Source: Trametes villosa (taxonomy: Eukaryota; Basidiomycota; Agaricomycetes; Polyporales; Polyporaceae). From it: a DNA stretch of 64,000 nt. How positions within the stretch are numbered: position 1 is the stretch's first letter; each line of letters begins with the position of its first letter. The stretch spans positions 682,001 to 746,000 of the forward strand of contig PUDQ02000010.1 in assembly GCA_002964805.2 (NCBI GenBank). The letters are read 5' to 3'. The notes under the pieces are model-generated. The model saw nothing but the letters and a program-made list of their open reading frames with translations. It made no database searches and had not been told where the DNA came from. The translations under genes and the position numbers were made by a program. Positions 55,951 to 64,000 of this stretch are shown here, in pieces.

Positions 55951-57788
55951 TCAAGCTGCGCTGACCTCGATACGCGCCGGCGCCGGCGCACAACCGGAGC
56001 TTGAACTGCCACCATCCCCGTCCACTCTCGTACCGTCCGACCCATCCACAGATCCCGGTGCATCCGGTGCATCCCAGTACTCATGCTCGTTGTCCAGGAG
56101 CGAGTCGTGCCTGGTCGACGCGCCGAACACGCCGACCTCGAAACCCATCGAGTCCTCCAGGTTGGGGAAGGAGAGCAGCTCCGAGGCGAACGAGGCGCGC
56201 GCGTTGTCTGCGGCTTGCAGGTCGAGCAGGAAGCGGCAGGCAAAGACCGCCGTTATCCTGTGGGGGTGAAGCGCGATCAGCCTAGTGACCAGTCCGAGGG
56301 CTACGTGTGAGATGGATGGGGGTACGCACGGTGCGGAGAGATTCGTGATGTAGCTGGCTTGTTGGACTACTGCGTCGTTCTGTGGGGGCGGTGTGATTAG
56401 GGAAGCGACCTTGTGCTGCGTAGATACGATGCTTACGGGTACTCGGGCGAGGACTACGGCGAGGATGTTGAGGCAGAGTAGGACGCTGCACGGAGGGTTA
56501 ACTTGCGCACTCTCTCCGCATGGTAGCGCTCGCCTTACAGGAAATACATAAGCCCTGGAAGGGGTTGTCAGCTCACCGGACTCTCACACGCTGGTGTTGC
56601 GGACGGGGGGCGCACCGTTATAGAGCAGCACGTCGCTCAGAGACGATCGCGCGGAACCGCTGCTAGGGATGACCCGCGCCACGCCTCTCTGCCAGGTAGC
56701 ATGAACGGTCACGACTACAACGATGAAGTCTGCAGCGATCAACGTCGTGCGGGACACGAGGGAGACTTGCCGAACCCTAGTTCAGTCGCGTGTATCCGAG
56801 GACAATAACACTAGCGGAGCATCACGTACATCTATATCAGGTTCCGCGTCAGTGTCCATAGGGCTTTATGACTACGAGGAAACGCACATTTTGTGTTGCA
56901 GCAGCGTAACGTCAACTTGTTCAAGACAACCTGCGGTCATCACTTTTGCACCCGTAAGCCCGAACCCGAACACAACCTGTGATGCTCAATTTAACATCGC
57001 CTTCAGGCTCGGTAACAACCTTGAGAACACTCACCAGATTGGTGACTCCTGGGCCAATGGACAGGGCGAACACGAGCAGCGATAGCAGCCAGTTCTTCCC
57101 GCTGAGCGCAAGTACACGCATTGCAGACAGCACTGAGAAGCAATCGATGGATGAGTCGGGCTCTGAGTGCGCTGCGCTCGTGTAGTGGGTTGCTTACCGG
57201 CCCAGGGTATGTATTGTAGTGCGGTCGTGGCAAATTGTGCCTTCACGCTTAGTGCGCAGCTGTGGATGAAGACGGTCCTGCGCGTCAGCATATGTTGTAC
57301 AGCACATGTTGTTCAAATGATTTACGTCTGTGTAAACGGGTCAGATATCGCACGTATCCACGTTGCTTTCGCTCGCGCATTATGGCGGGGTGTGAATGCA
57401 CTTACCTCGTCTGATAGGTTGGCAGCTGCCACGCTTACGGCCCATAGAACAACATAGTTGAGGAGGTTCCAGTAGCGGATGAAGAAGAAGAGCGCGGAAG
57501 CCCATCGTGCGGGGCGGGCCCAGAAGAGCCTGATTTCCTGGCCGAGCGTAGTGAGATACTCGAAGACTAGGAGAGCTGCAGCTATGCGTTAGCTTCGAGC
57601 TTGGGCTGATTCCGGAGTACGGCGGGTATGAGATCTTACCTGCTGCCACGAGTGCTATGCAGTTGTCCACGTAGCTGGTGGGGTAAGCACATGAGCAGTG
57701 AGACACATTGAACATGACATCAGGACGCGTACGTAGAACCGTAGAGCTCGACGATGTCAGCTACATCTGGCCCGTCTTGCGAGGACAT
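55951..57788 (-). CDS. DUF6533 multi-pass membrane protein (about 376 aa, 12-13 exons)
   Basis: Exons are 57733-57788, 57640-57674, 57406-57581, (57326-57327), 57198-57277, 57035-57132, 56876-56976, 56616-56776, 56539-56554, 56437-56485, 56330-56379 and 55951-56257. The start MSSQDGPDVADIVELYGS leads into the DUF6533 signature: YVDNCIALVAAALLVFEYLT, GQEIRLFWARPARW and FFFIRYWNLLNYVVLW. Further membrane helices are AQFATTALQYIPWA, NWLLSLLVFALSIGPGVTNL, TLIAADFIVVVVTV and VLLCLNILAVVLARVP. The tail FLLDLQAADNARASF is typical of the family. The function of DUF6533 proteins in mushrooms is unknown. One exon is 16 nt, and a 2-nt microexon is possible at 57326 (alternatively a 78-nt in-frame exon extension). 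Confidence 0.85.
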
Positions 57789-58525
57789 TTACGAAGCAGC
57801 GGTGTTACGCGTTTTCCAGGAAAAGTGCCCGAAAGCTGCACCCTCGGCCACCCCAGGGCTGTCGACGAGGACGTGGCGGTCGTGGACGTGGCGGTAACGG
57901 GGAAGATATCGATATACGTCGCATGCTGCTGCGGTCGCTCAACACCTCCTCGGCCTGCGCGTCGGGGAACCTGACAGTGCTTGGCAACAGACGTATCGGC
58001 ATCTAGCTTAGCCTCGGATGAAACGTGAAAGCTCCCAATTCGAATTGCAACCCGCAAGTGTTGTGAAACCCGATCATCCCCGGAGGCACGCGCTACAGAA
58101 GATCGTCGACGATCGCGTCCTGGCTTCCGAAGTTTTCGGGTTACACCGCTATTATACTTGCAGGAGTTCTGTGGTTCTTGTTTGATCAATAGCCACATTT
58201 GCGATAGGTTGGCTCATGGACTTACCTGCAGTACTGGGCGGCTTTGCGTGGCGCGACATACCAGCCAGCCAATCGTTGCAGCTTTGTGTGGTGCTTCCAG
58301 CGGGAGTCGTCGCAATCGACATACGGGAGAATATCGTTACATGTTGCTTCCACCTCGAGTATCGTAGTACGACACTGATCGTGTACATACAGGCTGCGAG
58401 GATGATGATGGAGGAGAAGAAGGATGTGCAGCCACCGACGCGTCTCCCATCAAACGCGTCCCACACGCGACGCGTCCGGCGTCTACACGTGCTACACCCT
58501 TGCAGCGCTCCTCCATCTCGTCCGG
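57789..58525. promoter_or_regulatory. Divergent region between DUF6533 and wdr8 genes
   Basis: It must contain both promoters. A minus frame at 58152-58466 starts MWDAFDGRRVGGC and holds one hydrophobic segment (FFSSIIILAACMYTISVVLR). It could be a fragment of a small membrane protein gene but could not be completed. Confidence 0.4.
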
Positions 58526-60964
58526 ATGGACTTCACCGAAATCTACAAGCAGACCTCGTCTCTCGTCTCATTCAGCCCGGGAACACACTTCTTGCTTACT
58601 GCCGTCCAGGACCGCCTCATCATTCGCCGCTCGGACTCGTTCCAGATCGCTCGCACCTGGCTGGTCGATCCCACTCCGTCACCAACTTCCGCCGCGCTCG
58701 CGAGCACGAGCAAGCAGAAGAGCAGATCCTTGGCAGAGGATACATTGCATTGGATTACGCACGCGGCGTGGTCTTGCGACTCTGAGTATGTACTAGCCGC
58801 GTGTGCGAAGACAGGCGTCGTCTCTGTCTTCAAGTTGAGGGACGAAGCTTGGAGCGCGCGCATCGAGGCTGGTTCGGAGGGGCTCATCCAGGCTGAATGG
58901 GCACCGGATGGGCGAACGGTGCTGTGCTTCTCAGAGTGGGGCGTGAGTACTACTCTTCTTCGAATTGCTCTCCGTTCTTAGCCGGGGTCTTGCATGGGTT
59001 GTGGCCATAGCTGAGGGTAACGATGTGGTCGCTTGTGACTGGAGCTGCAACGCACATCCAATATCCCATACACCCTGACCGTGGTATGTATATTATAACC
59101 TTGCTCGTAGCCGTTATAGTGCAATTCATGCTGCTTCAACCCGCCCTTCCAGGCTATGCGTTCCGGAAAGACGCACGATACTTCATCCTCGCGGAGAGGC
59201 ACAAGTCCAAGGATACGCTAGGCGTGTACGACACGCAAGAAGCATATCGCCTCGTTCGGGTACGTGTTACCCGATCTCTGACAAGACTTCTCGCCTTATG
59301 CTATGGAGTAGCACTTCCCCCTGCCCACAAGCTCTCTTGCCTCTGTCTCACTCTCGCCTACAGGAAACTATCTAGCCGTTTGGGAGGGTCCACTTGAGGT
59401 CAGTACCGTTTGAGTGACTACCACAATCATTAGGGGATTAGAAAGTGACCCCGGTATTTTGGGGTGGCCATGAGCTGCACTCGGCCGACCCACAGTTCTA
59501 CCCTACCCGCAATCTCTTAATCCCACGCGGGTAAAGGTTCGCGTGTACGGGTAATTCCTGGGCTCAATGGACCTCACTGACAATACCAGCACAAACAAGT
59601 AAGTGTGCAGGGTGGTGGTCTGCGCCGCATAATGCGTTGCCTCTGTTCCGCGACTGTCTTGAACGCGCAACGCGTGCCCTCGGTGCTGTGGATATCCTGC
59701 ATTACCCTCCGCAGGGTAGGGATGTATGGCGGGTACATGCCCTCGTACCCCTATACATCCCGTAGTACCCGAGCCTCGCTTCGACGATAGTCTGGTAATT
59801 CGATTCGTGCACTGACACCCCACCAGTACAAGCTTCACATCGTATCCTTAGCGGGCAACATACTCGGATCGTTTTCGCCAGACCCAGATCCCGGTTTTGG
59901 CATCCGGATGGTCTCATGGCACCCCTCTGGCATGTTTCTCGCCGTCGCGGGTTCCGACGACAAGGTAAGCAATGCATATTGCATCAACGGGGAGCTGGGA
60001 GAGTAGATATTGACCTCCGAAAACAGGTACATATTCTAGAGAGCCTGACATGGCATCCAATAGCGACGCTCGAGCTACCGACGCGGGCTCCCGCAGGAAC
60101 GGTGTGTTTCATGTCTCAACCGGTGTTGAAGTCCTTCCCTCATTTTGGAGCAGCATGTGTGGCGCGAACCTACGGGATGGCTGGAGGCTACGCACGGACG
60201 AGGCTTCCTATCATGTATGCTCTTCCTACCAATTTTTCAAGCCCATCGCTCAAACATCTCCTCTCAGATGAGCGTATCCAAGCCCCCTTCACGCTCCCCA
60301 CTTCCACCTCCCAAGTGCGCTCCAAGCCCACCAAGCCCGCCACGCGCGCCGCCCCCGCGCCCCCGACGCCACGCTCCGGGTCCGGCACGACGCAGCTCGC
60401 GTTCAACACCACGGGCACGCTCCTCCTGGTACGCTCCGCAGCGCTCCCCACCGCGGCTCTCCTCTACGACTTCCCCCTGCCCCCCTCTTCCTCTTCCTCG
60501 TCGCCGTCTCCCTCTATAGCATCACCAAGTGCAAGCGCAAGCGCGCCGCTCGTACCGCGACTGCGCACGGTTTTGCTGCATACGCAGCCCGTGAGCACCG
60601 CACGGTGGAACCCCGATCCTGCGCGCGCAGGCCGCCTCGCGGTAGCGTCCGCGAGCCAGAGCGTGTTTCTCTGGAGCGACGAGTGGGTGTCCGACCCATC
60701 TCCTTCCCCGCCCCCGACTTCGCACGCGCCCGAGGAGGACTCGGAGGTCGCAGAGTGCGTCGGGGTTCCTGCGCGTGAGTCACCACACCATGCAGTTTCA
60801 CGAGCGAGAGCTGACGTTCGCGTTGTTGGATCGCAGAGAAGTTCGAGACGCGGGACCTGCGGTGGGCGCCGGATGGGAAGGGCATGGTGCTGCTCGACGA
60901 GGAGACGTTCTGCTGCGCGTTTGAGGTCGAGGAGGAGGGCCAGGACGAGGGCATTGTTGCATGA
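58526..60964 (+). CDS. wdr8: WD-repeat protein WRAP73/Wdr8
   Basis: This is a centrosome or spindle-pole-body WD40 protein; in fission yeast Wdr8 works with Msd1 to anchor minus ends and the kinesin-14 Pkl1. Exons are 58526-58942, 59011-59083, 59153-59259, 59312-59398, 59827-59964, 60027-60101, 60154-60214, 60268-60774 and 60837-60964, giving 530 aa. It begins MDFTEIYKQTSSLVSFSPGT (human MNFSEVFKLSSLLCKFSP). Recognisable blocks are GLIQAEWAPDGRTVLCFSEW, LRVTMWSLVTG, YAFRKDARYFILAERHKSKD, GNYLAVWEGPLEYKLHIVSL, WHPSGMFLAVAGSDDKVHIL and RWAPDGKGMVLLDEETFCCA. A Ser/Pro-rich insert (about residues 430-450) is lineage-specific. Intron 4 (59399-59826, 428 bp) is long and contains palindromes. Confidence 0.93.
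59480..59780. repeat. Palindrome-rich insertion in wdr8 intron 4
   Basis: The segment has several opposed TACCCG/CGGGTA motifs (CTACCCGCAATC at 59503, CACGCGGGTAAAG at 59524, GTACGGGTAATTC at 59536). An inverted pair GGGATGTAT...ATACATCCC spans 59718-59761. It looks like a miniature foldback insertion; the ends are not defined. Confidence 0.4.
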
Positions 60965-62664
60965 TGCTTCCGGGTAGCATGGGCGATCTACGTGTACGGC
61001 TCTGTGGCTATGACGGTGCGTGTTCTGGTGTACTTATTCGCTAGGGACAGTGTTGCTGAGGTGCACAATCATCGGGTTAGGGCTACGGGTGTAGTATAAC
61101 AACCGTTTGAACTTATTGAAGTGGGGCTAACGCCGTCATCAGAAGTGTATTAGACTCAGGCTACTGGCGACTGCACCCGGTGTGCGGTACCACTACCGCC
61201 TACTGCATCCTATTTGCCTTCCGCTGCCAACCAACCTCATGGCGTGGGGTCCTTTGAACCGGATTTTCCGCGCGATCTTCGAGGTAAGTCAAAGCATCGG
61301 CAGTTGTTGCTTTCGGTGGATACCATGAGTATACGGCTGACATCTCAGTTTAGATCCGCCCCCGAGCGTACCGTTCCCCCTTCGAGGGACAGCAGCGTGA
61401 CAATGCAGCGCACTCCATATTGCAGTGATCCCTCTCTACAGCTGCCACGTTATGCATTTAGACTTCCAGGCAATTGTCAGCAGATTGCCTGAGCGTGAGA
61501 TCATCGGTTGGGCGCGACCGCTCTAGGAGCAGTCGCGATCTTTCGGATACCCAGCACCCTGGTGAGCACGCCCACCTCCTCCTTACCCGCGCTGCGTCTT
61601 ACGTCGCCGTTCCGCAGGGTCAGTACTCGGAAAGAGGACTGCCTCTTGTTTTAAGTTTGGGCGCACAATCAGGCTGTCGCAGATCAAAGAAAGGACTTGA
61701 GATGCATCGATGAAGCACCGTTGCCCGAGGACCCTCGTCGTCATCCCCGCATCCATGAATAGGCGCATTCACCGCCTTCCGAGTTCCGAAGGTTGACGTG
61801 CAATTTCCGGGGCCCGCTATCCGCTTTCTCGCCGCCATGACATAGCCCGATCCCAGCGAGTATGCATCGCAGCTGCAGCACCCAAGCTACCGCGCCGGAT
61901 GACACCCCCTGGAGGTCCCTAGCGCTCAACCGTGAGCCTCTAGAGAGTTATGGGGGCCGTCCAACCGATCCGCGCTGATTTGGACCGTGTTCTTCCAACA
62001 GGCTTGTCTGAAATTCCGCGGGTCATGCGCCCCCACCAACGAATACGCTCGACAACCTCCCGGCTAGTAGCGAGGCACCGGCTGTGCACCTCCGCTCGGG
62101 CATCCTTGTGCCCGCTGTCATTCTGTGCGTCCCCTGCCCGGCTCTCCTCGGAGTCCGGAACCGCGCAGGATCACGGTACGCCCTACCGTCCCACTGCTAT
62201 CCCGCATGCGGTATCCCTGGAGGACTCTCTGCCTCCTCTGAGAGCGCAGCTCTCACACGCATAATGAAATGCCCTCGAGCAAGGTGACATATACATGATC
62301 GGAGTTCTCGGCAGAAGATCTCTCGAACGGAGGGTGGGGAGGCATAAGCACGTCCTTGCCGTAAGCACTCACGTCGCGCACAGGCTTCCCCCGTCCGTCC
62401 CTCAATTTCGCCTCGCGGGGCGCCGAACGCATTCAGTCGCATCTGTCTATCCGCTATCCGCCTGCTGATTCGTGCACGCACTCAGGACCACAGACAAGCG
62501 CTGCCCGCGTGCACGCATGTCTGAACGGTTCTTCCTGCGGGGGCGACGCTTCTGTGCCCCTGAGTACGGGGATCTTCGCAGCGGCGTTCTCAGGGAGCTG
62601 CGTGGTGGCGGGCACCGTCCACCGTCATAGTCGTGCTGGGGCTCCCAGGGACGACTTCCCGCTG
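60965..62664. other. Intergenic region
   Basis: No gene, RNA or repeat could be supported in this 1.7-kb stretch. Confidence 0.4.
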
Positions 62665-62672
62665 CATAAAAA
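62665..62672 (+). promoter_or_regulatory. TATA-like element CATAAAAA of hydrophobin 5
   Basis: The sequence CTGCATAAAAAGGACACGG lies about 80 bp before the ATG at 62748. Confidence 0.6.
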
Positions 62673-62747
62673 GGACACGGGCTTCCTCGTGTAGGCTTAG
62701 ACTCAAGGCCTCTCTGCCCGCGGACAGCCCTTCTTTCTTCTCCGGAC

Positions 62748-64000
62748 ATGCACGCACTCCTCGCGTTCGTCACCCTTGTGCTCGCCCACCAGGCGGCGGC
62801 GAAGCCCGCGCCCGTGGTGCCTCCGTCGGCGGTCATCACCCCGCCGCCTGTGCCCATCGACGCGCCGCGGGTGCGGGCGCGGGACGACATCCTGTCGATC
62901 CCTATCCTTGACTGTCCCGCGATCAACAACTTGCAGTGCTGCCAGCAGGTCCTGACGCTCCCTGTCATCCCGGCGAGCCTCACGTCCGTTATCCAGGAGC
63001 TTCTACCGATTACGGCTCCCATCCCTATTCCGACGCTGGGCCCCATGGCTGGTTTGTTGTGTAGCCCCCTAGTCGGCCTGACTATTCTCGGGAACGAGTG
63101 GTGGGTAATAACGCGATGCTCGACTCACAGCTTGTTATTGATGTGAGGCCGTCTATAGTCTCTCCGGGGGAACCGCTATGTGCTGCCAAGAAAATGTTTG
63201 TAAGTCACATACACTACAACTGTTTATATATGTAACATGCTAACCGCGCTCTTTACAGTGGAGTTGGTTGCGGAAGGGTGCCAGGAAGTCTTCGCCCTGC
63301 CGTCGATCTCGCTTCCCTCCATCCCCATCTCCCTCCCTACCAGCATCTCCCTCCCGCTGGGCCTTCCCCCGATCTCCCTCCCGCCGATTCTCGGGGGCGG
63401 CGGGTCGTCTTCCGGTGGCCTCCTCGGCCTGCCCATCACCATCCCCGGGCTGGGAGGCGACCCCGCGCCGACGTCTTCGGGCGGCCTCCTAGGGCTTCCC
63501 ATCACCATCCCCGGGCTCGGAGGCAACCCCGCGCCGACCTCCTCAGGTGGCCTTCTTGGGCTGCCTATCACCATCCCCGGGCTCGGAGGCAACCCCACGC
63601 CTACGACCTCTTCGGGAGGTCTCCTTGGGCTGCCTATTACCCTGCCCGGGCTTGGAGGCAACCCTGCACCCACCTCCTCCTCCGGCGGCCTTCTGGGTCT
63701 CCCCATTTCCCTTCCCTTGTTGGGAGGGGACCCCGCGCCGACGACATCTTCCGAGTCGGGCGGCTTGCTCGGCCTGCCCATCTCGATTCCCGGACTTGGA
63801 GGAAACCCCGCACCGGCGCCCTCGCCCACGCCGACGTCCTCTGGCGGCCTGCTCGGCCTGCCGATTTCCATTCCCGGGTTGGGAGGGAACCCCGCGCCCG
63901 CTCCCTCACCTACGCCGTCGTCTTCGGGCGGCCTGCTAGGGCTCCCCATCACCTTGCCCGGGCTAGGAGGGAACCCTGCGCCCGCTCCCTCACCTACGCC
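62748..64000 (+). CDS. Hydrophobin 5 fused to C-terminal tandem repeats (partial)
   Basis: Exons are 62748-63100, 63159-63199 and 63259 to beyond the window. The signal peptide MHALLAFVTLVLAHQAAA is followed by a short linker. Then come eight cysteines: DCPAINNLQCC, LLCSPLVGL, a Cys5 codon split by intron 1 (TG|T), GGTAMCCQENV and EGCQEVF, with spacing C-x7-CC-x39-C-x12-C-x7-CC-x11-C. The x39 and x7 loops are longer than in the other copies. Instead of stopping after Cys8 the frame continues through SISLPSIPISLPTSISLPLG into at least eight tandem units of SSGGLLGLPITIPGLGGNPA type, still open at base 64000. The two introns sit exactly where the family has them, which supports the fusion as real. 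The repeat tail suggests a wall-spanning or film-thickening arm (inference). The stop codon lies outside. Confidence 0.88.
63407..64000 (+). repeat. Coding tandem repeat, at least 8 units of 63-90 bp
   Basis: Units encode S-S-G-G-L-L-G-L-P-I-[TS]-[IL]-P-G-L-G-G-[ND]-P-A-P. They are followed by a spacer that grows from T to APSPTPT in later units. Synonymous differences between units show they are not assembly artefacts of one unit. The array runs off the window end. Confidence 0.9.

Overview
The window is nuclear DNA of a filamentous basidiomycete, most likely an Agaricomycete of the polypore type. Almost every gene is split by many short GT-AG introns. It carries five class I hydrophobin genes, a DUF6533 membrane protein, a mushroom-type cytochrome P450, HET-domain genes and a CACTA transposon with a Tnp2 transposase. 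GC content is high, and no bacterial or organellar signal was seen.

Left part (1-22.7 kb). A partial Prp43/DHX15 helicase gene is divergent from the proteasome beta-7 gene (pre4). Next come two paralogous HET-domain genes in the same orientation (4.2-6.5 and 15.7-18.0 kb) and the eroded 3' end of a third copy (18.5 kb). An apparently intact CACTA element of about 8.5 kb (6.62-15.17 kb) lies between the two HET genes. It has terminal inverted repeats and three gene-sized reading frames: a 1066-aa transposase, a 595-aa accessory protein and a 347-aa unknown. A large lineage-specific protein of about 1165 aa follows.

Middle (22.7-45 kb). This is an accessory, surface-protein region. Two duplicated secreted Leu/Pro/Gly-rich repeat proteins share promoter, intron and 3' flank. 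It also holds a small two-helix membrane protein, four hydrophobins (two with long low-complexity arms), a 14-exon P450 and a pair of roughly 60-aa secreted peptides sharing an M-P-L-P core.

Right part (45-64 kb). Housekeeping genes dominate: septin Cdc12, whose second intron is 1.79 kb and holds three copies of a roughly 0.4-0.5 kb repeat; an 823-aa protein with an internally duplicated module; a DUF6533 protein with a possible 2-nt microexon; and WRAP73/Wdr8. The window ends inside a fifth hydrophobin. There an eight-cysteine domain is fused to at least eight tandem copies of a glycine/leucine/proline repeat, and a closely related motif occurs in one of the cysteine-free secreted proteins 34 kb away.

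The most unusual theme is this set of modular hydrophobins and repeat-only secreted proteins, which seem to share low-complexity modules. Exon boundaries were built by hand from splice signals and reading phase. They are reliable where the family is known and provisional elsewhere.
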